A program made the translations under genes and the position numbers. This document shows positions 15,385-22,884 of a stretch of 22,884 nt of DNA, piece after piece. The notes below the pieces were generated by a model that saw only the letters and a program-made list of their open reading frames with translations, did not search any database and was not told the DNA's origin. The number at the start of each line of letters is the position of its first letter. Position 1 is the stretch's first letter. Origin of the DNA: a virus; IMG/VR virus record IMGVR_UViG_3300035659_000102, positions 1-22,884 of that record. One strand, 5' to 3'.

Positions 15385-16326
15385 TTAGGTAATCTTAAGA
15401 ACATAGATACCCATAGCGTTGTCGATAATCAATCCAAACTGTTGGTAAAGTTCAAGGTACCACTGAGGCGGCGTGGGAGCCATATCGGTCCACTGCTTGG
15501 TCTTGACATCACCATAAGTGATGAAGTCACCGACCTTATTGCCTATGACCAGAACCTTGTCAGACGGGATTAACTTTCTAAAATCTTCTGGGTTATCCCA
15601 AACTTGGTCGATAGCTACAAACGGAACACCGTACCATCTACCGACTCTACCACTATCAAAGACCTGCTGTAACTGCGAGTCTGTGGTCTCGTACTGAGTT
15701 GTAGATGCAGGATCACCCCAGAACGCAGTAAACTGAGTTGTAGGGGCAATAACTTCTCTAGCTCCAATAACAACCTTGGCACCAAGGCCTAAGTTATTGA
15801 CGGTATCAATGGCAGTTTTCATCGCGGCCATGGCTGTAGAGTTACCTGCGGCCCAGTTCGCGGCTGTGACTGTACCATAGTTAGTAGGTGTATTTGAGGG
15901 GGACCAAACTGTTGAAAGCAGCGTGAAAACTCTGTTAATGAAGTAATCCTGCAAAACCGCTCGCATTTCGCTGGAGATACTATCAACTGTACCAATCTCG
16001 CCTCTCTCAAGTTCCCACGCATTGTAGGTAACTTTCGTATCAGCGCCTTCCAAAACAAAGTTGATTCTATCGTTAATTGTGATTTCACTAGCAAGATGAA
16101 CTGCACCGGGAACTAAAGTTCTAACTTCAATACCCTTGCGGATTTTCTTGACAAGCACATCACCAGCGGTCAGTGACCGAGTATTAAGCAACAGGCTCAT
16201 GACGTCGTTTGTAAGATGGTTAGGCTGAATGAACTCCACCAAAATCTGTGCGAGCGCCTCCCGCTGTGCGGGACTGGGGTCCCGCATAATCTGGGCTAAT
16301 GTTTCCTTATAATTCTTTTCGCTCAT
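15385..16326 (-). CDS. Major capsid protein
   Basis: A 313-residue protein in the major capsid position, after portal, protease-scaffold and decoration genes. It has features of HK97-fold capsid proteins: an N-terminal helical arm (about 1-50), an E-loop-like region (KKIRKGIEVRTLVPGAVHLASE), a long spine-helix-like segment around MRAVLQDYFINRVFTLLS, and a C-terminal A-domain with GVPFVAIDQVWDNP and DKVLVIGNKVGDFITYG. It lacks the roughly 100-residue N-terminal delta scaffold domain of HK97 itself, consistent with scaffold sequence being carried on the upstream protease gene. GGAGG lies about 12 bases before the ATG, a longer spacing than at most other genes here, in an AT-rich leader. It is followed by a strong hairpin. 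Confidence 0.85.
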   Translation of the reverse strand: MSEKNYKETLAQIMRDPSPAQREALAQILVEFIQPNHLTNDVMSLLLNTRSLTAGDVLVKKIRKGIEVRTLVPGAVHLASEITINDRINFVLEGADTKVTYNAWELERGEIGTVDSISSEMRAVLQDYFINRVFTLLSTVWSPSNTPTNYGTVTAANWAAGNSTAMAAMKTAIDTVNNLGLGAKVVIGAREVIAPTTQFTAFWGDPASTTQYETTDSQLQQVFDSGRVGRWYGVPFVAIDQVWDNPEDFRKLIPSDKVLVIGNKVGDFITYGDVKTKQWTDMAPTPPQWYLELYQQFGLIIDNAMGIYVLKIT

Positions 16327-16357
16327 GATTTTATATATCCTCCATTATAACCCTAGA

Positions 16358-16927
16358 TTACGGGTTTAAAGTTCTAACTTCAAGCGAGTATGCGGTAGCG
16401 TCGTAACGCTCAACATAACCAACAACATTGGATGCCGAGAACTTCACCTTACCAGAAGCGGCGATAGTGCTATCTGTAGTCTTGTCAGACACAGTGAACG
16501 AAGCACCAGCTTGAATAAGGGATGCGTTATAGACCCACATACCAGACGGAATTGTGAATACGCCCTGACCAAAAGCTAAAGCAAGGAAGCCAGACGGAAT
16601 TGTGACCCCGTCCTTCGTTCCAGGCCAAGTCAGGTGTACTGTCGTAGAGGTCAGAGGCAGGTTAGTGGCCTTATCGAAACCCCATCTTAGAGCAAACCCA
16701 CCAGCAAGTGCCGGGGAAGGAATATACATAGGCATTTCCTGATAGGGAACGGGCCAAGTGACCACATATCTAGCAAGAGCAGCTTCCGCAGTATTCCAGG
16801 GGACTCTAACAGCAGGTAAGTCTGTGTAGGAACCTGTCACATTAGGCAGGATGAAACAAAAACTACCTTCTGGGATATCCGAGGAGGCAACAACACCTCT
16901 AACATCACTCATTTTATTGATTTCCAT
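16358..16927 (-). CDS. Putative capsid decoration/stabilisation protein
   Basis: A 189-residue beta-rich protein with no long helices, directly upstream of the capsid gene, where many phages encode a head decoration protein that binds the capsid exterior. The N-terminal part (VVASSDIPEGSFCFILP) and the C-terminal part (KVKFSASNVVGYVERYD) look like strands and loops of a virion protein. An internal motif TIPSG occurs twice, 16 residues apart. The ATG at 16927 has AGGAGG eight bases upstream; a second ATG five codons later (KMSDVRG) is a less favoured alternative. Role inferred from position and composition. Confidence 0.55.
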   Translation of the reverse strand: MEINKMSDVRGVVASSDIPEGSFCFILPNVTGSYTDLPAVRVPWNTAEAALARYVVTWPVPYQEMPMYIPSPALAGGFALRWGFDKATNLPLTSTTVHLTWPGTKDGVTIPSGFLALAFGQGVFTIPSGMWVYNASLIQAGASFTVSDKTTDSTIAASGKVKFSASNVVGYVERYDATAYSLEVRTLNP

Positions 16928-16948
16928 TGAAAATTCCTCCTATCAAAG

Positions 16949-17989
16949 TTACTTCTTTGATTTTTCCCTTTCTTCTCGCATCTTCTGAGCAATTTCCTTA
17001 GGTGTAAGTTCATCGCTCTTGTCAGAGATGTTGGGGATAGTTTTCTTCGTTGTAATACTATGCTTCTCTGAGGCTATTTCGTCAGCAGGTTTCTTAACAG
17101 AAAAGACAGCTAATTCTTGGATCATAAACTCTAACTGAGATAAATCCATTCCAAGCAGCTTTTCTGCCTTAGTTTCGTCTGACAGATAATCCTCAGGAAG
17201 GGTGACTCCTGACTTGGTGAACAGTTCAGTAATCGAGGCTAGCTTTTGGGTTTTCTCATTAGAGGCATCGATTTCATGCTTGAATGCGGCTAACGTATCT
17301 CTTTCTTGTGTGAGAGCTTCCATTGCTGTCTGCATTTCCTTAAGCCGTGTCGCCAAAGTCTCCTTCTCGCCCGTTAACGCGACGATCTTTTCTTCCAAAT
17401 CTTTGATTTCCATTGTATCTACTTCCTCCGTTACAATTTTGTAATCGGCGTCGCCTTCTTTCTTGTCTTTGGAAGCCATAGTAAGAATTGGCGTTCGGCC
17501 TTCGTAAGCAGGCATACCAACAATGGTAGCTGCCCGTAACGCCACGTCCTTTAGTGCTTCCCCTGTTTCCTCGGCAACAGAATCTTGGTACATTATTTCC
17601 CAAGATAATTGTGGTTTCTTATCTGATTTTGACATTTCCTCGAGGATTTTTATTTCCTCAGGGAATTCTCTAGACCATAGGGCTGCAATGCCTTCTACAT
17701 AACTATCTCTTTCAGCCAATGCTGTAATAGTTCCAATAGGAACTGAATACTCATGGCCTTCTAGGATAGCCCCCTCTGCCATTTTAATTGGCATGTGAAC
17801 CCCTGTATTTACAAGATTGGCAAATTCGTTCTTAGGAATTCTTTGCTTATTAACATTTAAAGCATCATCTGTAAGAACAAATTTAATCCACTTTAGAGTT
17901 GGGTTCCTAGACATAGCTGCCATAACTTCTTTAGTGTTATCTTCTAAACTTAATTCTACCATATTTGACACGATATTGTGTGTTTTCAT
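16949..17989 (-). CDS. Head maturation protease fused to scaffold-like coiled coil
   Basis: A 346-residue protein with two parts. Residues about 30-172 look like a phage prohead protease of the herpesvirus-assemblin type. They contain HMPIKMAEG, then GHEYSVPIG with His79, a central region with LWSREFP, QLSWEIMY with candidate nucleophile Ser129, and GMPAYEGRTPILTMAS at the end. Residues about 190-245 form a charged heptad-rich coiled coil (LEEKIVALTGEKETLATRL onward), followed by a flexible lysine-rich tail, the usual make-up of scaffold. One gene would thus give scaffold plus protease, which would digest the scaffold and trim the prohead. The start overlaps the previous stop as TAATG. The catalytic residues are my assignment from pattern; the position after the portal supports it. 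Confidence 0.75.
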   Translation of the reverse strand: MKTHNIVSNMVELSLEDNTKEVMAAMSRNPTLKWIKFVLTDDALNVNKQRIPKNEFANLVNTGVHMPIKMAEGAILEGHEYSVPIGTITALAERDSYVEGIAALWSREFPEEIKILEEMSKSDKKPQLSWEIMYQDSVAEETGEALKDVALRAATIVGMPAYEGRTPILTMASKDKKEGDADYKIVTEEVDTMEIKDLEEKIVALTGEKETLATRLKEMQTAMEALTQERDTLAAFKHEIDASNEKTQKLASITELFTKSGVTLPEDYLSDETKAEKLLGMDLSQLEFMIQELAVFSVKKPADEIASEKHSITTKKTIPNISDKSDELTPKEIAQKMREEREKSKK

Positions 17990-18231
17990 TATAACTTTCC
18001 CTTTTCGTCTAATAACCTTTGAACAAAAATAGGTCCAATGGCATCAATAAGATCGAAAATTTGTTCCTCTTCTGGACTAAATTCCACAGAAGCCTTGTTC
18101 TCGTGAGCGGCCTCTCTAGGAGTTTTTCCATGTTTTCTATAGAACTGGGCGGCACAAATCGCATGGGCAGAAGTAGAAGATTTGCCACTTTTTATTACAG
18201 ATTCAACACAATCTTTGTATTCCTTTGGCAT
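17989..18231 (-). CDS. Small protein between portal and protease, unrecognised
   Basis: An 80-residue protein with an ATG at 18231 and AGGAG eight bases upstream, located in the end of the portal gene. The N-terminal half (DCVESVIKSGKSSTSAHAIC, then AAQFYRKHGKTP) is basic, with cysteines at 8 and 26. The C-terminal half is acidic and helical (SPEEEQIFDLIDAIGPIFVQRLL). From memory, short proteins with this AIC-containing pattern occur near head genes of other phages, but I cannot attach a function. It is coupled by TAATG to the protease gene. Confidence 0.6.
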   Translation of the reverse strand: MPKEYKDCVESVIKSGKSSTSAHAICAAQFYRKHGKTPREAAHENKASVEFSPEEEQIFDLIDAIGPIFVQRLLDEKGKL

Positions 18232-18245
18232 ATTTATTCTCCTAA

Positions 18246-19754
18246 CTAAGCCTTAGCGGGCTTCTTAGCAGTAACTGACGGTTTGGTGGTGGGTTTTTCT
18301 GGCTTTGTCTGGATTATAAATTTAGGACCACCACTGTTTGGTTTAGGAGATTCCTTAGATTGAGGGGGTTTTAATCCCGACTCCTTAAGTATCTCCTGCT
18401 CATCCTGCATTTTATCTATTTGTCCAAACCAATCAAAACCAAACACTGCTGCAAAGTCTTGCTTTGATAGATTTCCTGAGTCAAATAAAGCTGTGATGCC
18501 ATCGACAAACTGAGAGGATGCCATCATATTAATAGGCTTAAACTGCACATTTGCAGTACCACCTAAGTTATTATCTAATACTATTGTATCAATAATCCTC
18601 TTAATTATGGGGAATATTGATTCTCTAATACGGTACATCGTTTGGAGGGGGGAAATGGTAGCAATTTGGGGGTCTGAGACAAAAGATCGCTCAGTTTCGC
18701 CAGTAACCAGGATATTTGGAAACCCCAAGGCTATAGCAATGTCGTGGTTTACGCTCTTATATTTAGTATCTTCGAGTATAATTCTAACATCTGGCATAAT
18801 CCACTCTATACTTACTGTGTGATTAGAGAATAGTTGGAAAATTCTTTCCACGTTTTCATTATAAAGATCATTTCTCCATCGCATTTGCTTCTTTAGTTCT
18901 TCTAGCTGATCTTGATTATCCTCTGTTAGTGGATACTCGTCATTACCCATCTTGATTAATTGAATAGCTGTGATAACTCTAGATGCTAATGAATAATCCA
19001 TTCTTCTAAGATTTCTCTTATGTCGAAGTGATTCTAGTGCCGGCATAAGATACGGTGTCGGATAGGTTTCTCCAGCAAGAGTTCTATATTGAATAACTAA
19101 AGGATTATCTAAAAGAATTTCTGTCTTTCCAGCTTTTATTGAGGCTACAAATTCTGGCATTTCCTTTACTAAGGTTTCATATAAGTCTTTGTCTACATTT
19201 CCATCAGAATATCTACCTTCATTTGTGATAAAAACTTTCATTTCTTCTGGAATTTTTACAAAGTAAGATTTTCTACCACCAATTAGAGGACTTTTAATAA
19301 CAACTGCTGAGGGGTCTCTTAACCACATATCTGTGGGTAGAGATAACTTGCTAAATCTTTTAATCCCTAAATTCTGTAGATCATCTTTTTCTACATTCTC
19401 AAATGTAACTTCTGGAATAACAAGTCCACTTAATAAATACTCTAATGCGGCACTTCTCATGAACATAAGAAGATTTGGTTTAATAGCCTCTACTATATCT
19501 TTTATAGACTTTCTAGCGTCTCCCTCATGAATAATTAAGTCATTGATAGATAAATCAACGATTTTATTAATAACTGTAGAGACGAATGGATCACGTTTGT
19601 AGAAGTATCTACAGTCATCAACTACATTCTTCCATGTATTATAAGTTAACTCTAACTTATCTATCTTTTCTATTCCCCAAGGAGACGCGTCCCGAGCTAA
19701 TGGATATAAAATTGTGTATTGCTCTAAACTTGACTTAGCTAATTTTTCGGTCAT
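18246..19754 (-). CDS. Portal protein
   Basis: A 502-residue protein following the large terminase, with the usual portal layout. A helical N-terminal region contains FYKRDPFVSTVINKIVDLSIND. A central beta-rich region contains LWSLP-like strands (KLSLPTDMWLRDPSAVVI). A clip/stem portion contains RMDYSLASRVITAIQLIKMG. Then comes ALGFPNILVTGET, reminiscent of the L-G-x-P segment frequent in portals. The last 45 residues are Pro/Lys-rich and probably disordered. Twelve copies form the DNA channel at one capsid vertex and the docking site for terminase. The ATG overlaps the terminase stop as ATGA, so the two proteins are translationally coupled. Confident from context and pattern. Confidence 0.88.
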   Translation of the reverse strand: MTEKLAKSSLEQYTILYPLARDASPWGIEKIDKLELTYNTWKNVVDDCRYFYKRDPFVSTVINKIVDLSINDLIIHEGDARKSIKDIVEAIKPNLLMFMRSAALEYLLSGLVIPEVTFENVEKDDLQNLGIKRFSKLSLPTDMWLRDPSAVVIKSPLIGGRKSYFVKIPEEMKVFITNEGRYSDGNVDKDLYETLVKEMPEFVASIKAGKTEILLDNPLVIQYRTLAGETYPTPYLMPALESLRHKRNLRRMDYSLASRVITAIQLIKMGNDEYPLTEDNQDQLEELKKQMRWRNDLYNENVERIFQLFSNHTVSIEWIMPDVRIILEDTKYKSVNHDIAIALGFPNILVTGETERSFVSDPQIATISPLQTMYRIRESIFPIIKRIIDTIVLDNNLGGTANVQFKPINMMASSQFVDGITALFDSGNLSKQDFAAVFGFDWFGQIDKMQDEQEILKESGLKPPQSKESPKPNSGGPKFIIQTKPEKPTTKPSVTAKKPAKA

Positions 19755-21316
19755 GGTAACATCCTATCTGCAAACCACGTTGGAGTATAAAGTCTCTTAC
19801 TTTTATGTCTATTCTGACTTGCATCTTTTACGAGATAGTGGGCCACTGATGCACATAGCAATGCTGATGTGTGGTGGTCCTCACCCTTTTCTCCTCCTCG
19901 TAAAGTTAGAGTTCTATAAACTACTTCTCCTGACGGGGTTTTAGTATATGTGGTCCTTTCTAATTCTGATATAAATTCCATATCAGTAGATGAATAAATT
20001 ATCTTATGAGAGTTAGAATATTCTTGTGCCAAAGATACGGCAAATGGTTTTAGTTTAGTCTTAATTTCATTACCATCCGCATCTATACCCAGAACAATCT
20101 GGGAGGCAAATTCAATGGGGAACATTCTTTTCTTGTAGTCTTTGTGGATAAAATCATCGGCTTCCAGTAAGTCTTGAACGAATGGCTTACCGGGTCCGCC
20201 TGCATCAATACCGATTATATCAAATCTTCCAAACTTATCGTCCAGAAAATCTATTAGTCTTTTCTGTAGGGGATAAGAAACTTTAGTTAATTGAATTCTA
20301 GCATGATAAAATAGTTGACCATCTTTTGCATACAAGATATGTATAGCCGTTGGCTCTGTGTACCCCAAGTCAATTCCAACTAGTGTATAGTCTACCTTAG
20401 TTTCAATCTTAGGAAGAACAGACAGCTTATTATAAATTTCAGATGTATCCACAACAACTGTTCCGTCCACCTTAATTTTATATACAGGATATTGCTTTAT
20501 GAGCATTAAGTTTCTGTCAAATACAGCGAATGTTGGAGAACCGTGCCTCCCCATAACATGGTGAATGTAATCTTCACTATCAACTCCTCCATACTGTTCA
20601 ATATTTTCTTGTTCTTTCTCTGGTGTATATCTAGGATTTTGATGGGCAGTTACTCTATGAATAGAGAACTTACTGTCTATCTCGTCTGCATAATAACAGA
20701 CATTATTTTCTCTTAACCCAATTGGAACACCGGATACGATTAGTCTAAAACCCTTTTGCCATTGATTTAGAGTCGGCTGGAGTTCAATCCATGTGCCCCA
20801 AGGAAAGAAACCAGACTCATCTAGAATTTCAAACGGACTGTGCATACCAACTACGTTAGTACCTGTTCCAGTCGTTCCGGCTATTCTGCAATCTAACATG
20901 GTAAAGTTTAGTAATTTTATAGTATGAGTAGATGAGTTGATACCCTTCTTAGGATCGATGAATTGCTTTAGGAGAGAGTTGACTCTAAATAATCTAGATA
21001 GGTGATTAAACACAGGATCAAGATGCACCTTATTAGGAACTACATATACTATGTAGTCTCCCCTGAATACCTGATTTATCATTAGCCAACAGATAATAAC
21101 GCCTAGGGATATGGTTTTTCCAACAGACCTACCACAACAGAGACTTACAAAGTTACCAAAATCACAGATGAACTCTTTCTGATATACAGTTAACTCAAAC
21201 GACTCATCCTCAGGCTCTAGGTCAACGTTATAGAAAAACTCTCCCATTAGAACCGGATGTCTCATAATTTCATAGAGGATCATATCCTCATGACTAGGCT
21301 TCTCAACAATAGGCAT
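19751..21316 (-). CDS. terL: Terminase large subunit
   Basis: This packaging motor cuts concatemeric DNA and pumps it through the portal. I start it at the ATG 21314-21316, which forms TAATG with the preceding stop and gives 521 residues; the frame extends six codons to a TTG at 21334 that has no ribosome site. The ATPase domain shows an adenine-binding-like YQKEF (45-49), Walker A GRSVGKT (62-68), Walker B FEILDE (162-167, with Glu167 catalytic) and a coupling-like VSGVP (about 194-198). The RNase H-like nuclease domain shows GIDLGYTEPTA with Asp316, IIGIDAGGPGKP with Asp371, and EDHHTSALLC with Asp480, a plausible metal-binding triad. No small terminase is visible in the window. Confidence 0.95.
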   Translation of the reverse strand: MPIVEKPSHEDMILYEIMRHPVLMGEFFYNVDLEPEDESFELTVYQKEFICDFGNFVSLCCGRSVGKTISLGVIICWLMINQVFRGDYIVYVVPNKVHLDPVFNHLSRLFRVNSLLKQFIDPKKGINSSTHTIKLLNFTMLDCRIAGTTGTGTNVVGMHSPFEILDESGFFPWGTWIELQPTLNQWQKGFRLIVSGVPIGLRENNVCYYADEIDSKFSIHRVTAHQNPRYTPEKEQENIEQYGGVDSEDYIHHVMGRHGSPTFAVFDRNLMLIKQYPVYKIKVDGTVVVDTSEIYNKLSVLPKIETKVDYTLVGIDLGYTEPTAIHILYAKDGQLFYHARIQLTKVSYPLQKRLIDFLDDKFGRFDIIGIDAGGPGKPFVQDLLEADDFIHKDYKKRMFPIEFASQIVLGIDADGNEIKTKLKPFAVSLAQEYSNSHKIIYSSTDMEFISELERTTYTKTPSGEVVYRTLTLRGGEKGEDHHTSALLCASVAHYLVKDASQNRHKSKRLYTPTWFADRMLP

Positions 21317-22242
21317 TATCCTTGGGGTCTCCAATAATCTGCAATAGCTCTCTCATTATCTCGTCTAGAAATCTTTATGCTAGGCTCTAAAGGAATATTT
21401 CCTCCTAATGAATAGGGTTCTCCGTTGAAAGGAATATCATACATTTCCTGTCCAAAATCTCCTCCCCACTTAGTCATATAGAACTTACGATTATTATTAA
21501 AATATTGATGATTAGATGTTTTTTCTACTGAGTTTTTTATTTCGAACTGCTTTATAGTTCTACTCCAAAAGTGGAAATAGACAGAGTTAGTTAAGTTACA
21601 AGTCTTAAGTTTAGCGTTGACGCCTCTTCTTGCGTAATCATTATCTTCATAATATGCAGGATAAAAATTAGGGTCTACATAACCAATAGCGTCAAATACA
21701 GATTTCTTATAAAGACAGAGATTATGAACGTCTTTAATAACATTAGGTTCTATAACTCTCTCATCACAATACCCAGTAAAACTCTCCCACGGTTTAGTTT
21801 TAAAATCTTCAAAAAGAAGTTTATCGGGTCCACCATGAAAATATTTTTCAGTTTCTGGGAACTGATTTATTAATGTTTTAACATCATACTGAGAAGCACT
21901 GATCCATTCCCAGTCTGTTTCCTTTGCCAGTTTAATCATATTATCTATGGCATACGGATAGCAAATAATATCGTTACCTGCTGTAATCACATAATCATAA
22001 TCATTATGAACAAATCCATAGTCATAAATATCATTTAATCCAGCAGGAAAACCCATATTGACTTCGTGGACTACACTAGGAACTGCTGATGCGTCTAGCC
22101 ACTGTTTTGTTATAGTGTCACTAGGTCTACCCACTACCACAAACAAGTCAAAAGGAGACTTCACTGTTCTATCAAAGGATTCTATCGTTAATCTAGTGAA
22201 GTCAAATGCTCCGTATGTCACAATCCCCACTAAAGTTTTCAT
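21316..22242 (-). CDS. GT2-like glycosyltransferase (GT-A fold)
   Basis: A 308-residue inverting-type GT-A glycosyltransferase. The N-terminus MKTLVGIVTYGAFDFTRLTI is the nucleotide-binding first strand and helix. NMGFPAGLND (62-71) matches the N-x-G-x-x-x-G-x-N loop. AGNDI (88-92) occupies the place of the metal-binding D-x-D. YYEDNDYARR (197-206) resembles the catalytic ED motif with a following Arg. No membrane helix was seen, so the acceptor is likely soluble, such as a virion protein, or a lipid-linked sugar reached peripherally. It lies between a GDP-sugar-type Nudix hydrolase and the terminase, and both junctions are TAATG overlaps, so the three are probably translated together. The sugar and acceptor cannot be read from the sequence. 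Confidence 0.85.
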   Translation of the reverse strand: MKTLVGIVTYGAFDFTRLTIESFDRTVKSPFDLFVVVGRPSDTITKQWLDASAVPSVVHEVNMGFPAGLNDIYDYGFVHNDYDYVITAGNDIICYPYAIDNMIKLAKETDWEWISASQYDVKTLINQFPETEKYFHGGPDKLLFEDFKTKPWESFTGYCDERVIEPNVIKDVHNLCLYKKSVFDAIGYVDPNFYPAYYEDNDYARRGVNAKLKTCNLTNSVYFHFWSRTIKQFEIKNSVEKTSNHQYFNNNRKFYMTKWGGDFGQEMYDIPFNGEPYSLGGNIPLEPSIKISRRDNERAIADYWRPQG

Positions 22243-22715
22243 TACGCCTCTCCCTTTTTTCTAAAGTACTGTTTTGTATATTCATGGACATTCTCTGATT
22301 TAAGTATATCTTCTTCTGAAAACCATTGAAAACGTCTATGTTGACCCTCTGGCAAATGGTCGCTATCGGTTCCTACATGCGCGTGGAGCCCTATAACAAT
22401 ATAGTGTGTCCCAGAAGAACTCCCATAAATATTTTCTTTATATATATGCTCAAAGATACCAGCAAAACCACAGGATTTTATGCCGATTCTAACTCCCAGT
22501 TCCTCTTCGCTAACTCTTTCTACGGCCTCGTCTATGTGCTCTCCCCTTAGTATCCTTCCGCCCGGAACAAACCAGTAGTCTTTTGCTGGAGGATTATTCC
22601 TAAGTCCTAGCAGGACCTTGCCGCTTTGGTTTCTGACGATAAGATCAATAGAAATTAAAGGAGTATTTTCAACAACAGTTCTAAATGTTTCTCCATCTAA
22701 TCTTTCTATAAGCAT
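22242..22715 (-). CDS. gmm: GDP-mannose mannosyl hydrolase-like Nudix enzyme
   Basis: A 157-residue Nudix protein closely resembling Escherichia coli Gmm (NudD), which hydrolyses GDP-mannose or GDP-glucose to GDP plus the free sugar. Family-specific features are visible: the start TPLISIDLIV then LLGLRNNPPAKDYWFVPGGR; a modified Nudix box from Gly52 to Gly74 that ends ER-x3-EEELG rather than the standard REx2EExGU; THYIVIGL; and EGQHRRFQW, whose His126 corresponds to the histidine described as general base in the E. coli enzyme. The C-terminal SENVHEYTKQYF also matches. Length is near the family norm. The ATG at 22715 has a weak GGTG site and overlaps the end of the preceding gene by ten bases. 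Coupled by TAATG to a glycosyltransferase, it may tune GDP-sugar pools or alter host polysaccharide. Confidence 0.9.
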   Translation of the reverse strand: MLIERLDGETFRTVVENTPLISIDLIVRNQSGKVLLGLRNNPPAKDYWFVPGGRILRGEHIDEAVERVSEEELGVRIGIKSCGFAGIFEHIYKENIYGSSSGTHYIVIGLHAHVGTDSDHLPEGQHRRFQWFSEEDILKSENVHEYTKQYFRKKGEA

Positions 22716-22884
22716 AGTTTCACCGCCGATTCCATAACGGTAAAGAAACCAATTGGATTATTAGTTTCAAGCCAGAATTTTCTCATAGGTAAATCATTTG
22801 ATAGCACGAAATGGGATGCTTCTTTCTTTCTAGTAAGAGATACATTTATCTTAGTTGGGTCTTGCCAGTTATCCATGACCTGTG
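22706..22884 (-). CDS. C-terminal fragment of an unrecognised protein (5' end beyond the window)
   Basis: A frame open from the right edge to a TAG at 22706-22708 gives 58 residues, including WQDPTKINVSLTRKKEASHF, then RKFWLETNNPIGFFTVMES and a C-terminal KLCL. It overlaps the Nudix start by ten bases in a different frame, which is the packing seen elsewhere in this operon and supports its being real. An ATG at 22876 could make a 56-residue gene, but only eight bases are visible upstream, so a longer gene running off the edge cannot be excluded. No motif is recognised. Confidence 0.5.
   Translation of the reverse strand, partial: QVMDNWQDPTKINVSLTRKKEASHFVLSNDLPMRKFWLETNNPIGFFTVMESAVKLCL

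Noticed and set aside
15819-16106. 95-codon minus-strand frame inside the capsid gene
   Set aside because: It is out of frame with the capsid gene and has no independent support.
22706-22884. Right-edge fragment as a small terminase subunit
   Set aside because: Two genes separate it from terL and it shows no helix-turn-helix or terS-like pattern.
1-22884. tRNA genes, CRISPR arrays, insertion sequences, integrase or att sites
   Set aside because: None was seen; no regularly spaced repeats, transposase motifs or clover-leaf candidates were found by reading.

Overview
The window is about 22.9 kb of a tailed-phage (Caudoviricetes) or prophage structural module. Every supported gene lies on the minus strand, so transcription runs from high to low coordinates. 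It is moderately AT-rich and gene-dense, with AGGAGG-type ribosome binding sites in front of many genes and several TAATG or ATGA stop/start overlaps, as expected for a bacterial host. No tail sheath gene occurs between the capsid and tape-measure genes, while a tube protein, a G/GT-type chaperone pair and a very long tape measure are present. This points to a siphovirus with a long flexible tail. I cannot name the host.

Layout in the direction of transcription. (1) 22.9-21.3 kb: the end of an unrecognised gene, a GDP-mannose mannosyl hydrolase-like Nudix enzyme and a GT2 glycosyltransferase form a coupled sugar cassette directly ahead of the terminase. (2) 21.3-15.4 kb, packaging and head: large terminase, portal, an 80-residue protein, a maturation protease fused to a scaffold-like coiled coil, a putative decoration protein and the major capsid protein, which is followed by a strong hairpin. 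(3) 15.3-10.9 kb, neck: an unrecognised post-capsid protein and a head-tail connector, then a 146-base structured non-coding leader and a GT4 glycosyltransferase, then a four-cysteine neck protein, a small helical protein, an HK97 gp10-like protein and a tail-completion protein. (4) 10.9-1 kb, tail: a tube protein with two tube-like halves, a long GNRA-capped hairpin, the tail assembly chaperones joined by a -1 frameshift, the 1806-residue tape measure, a small tail-tip protein and two successive baseplate-hub-like proteins. The second hub runs off the left edge and carries a BNR/Asp-box beta-propeller.

How it fits together: the terminase fills a capsid built from MCP, protease-scaffold and portal. 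The connector series closes the head and joins the tail. The tape measure, guided by the chaperone and its frameshifted form, sets tail length while the tube protein polymerises, and the hub proteins form the tip. The extra cargo is sugar metabolism, a Nudix enzyme predicted to hydrolyse GDP-sugars and two glycosyltransferases placed among virion genes. This suggests glycosylation of virion proteins or interference with host surface polysaccharide. Expression tuning looks post-transcriptional: a slippery heptamer with a downstream stem-loop, and stable hairpins just after the capsid and tube genes, whose products are needed in most copies.
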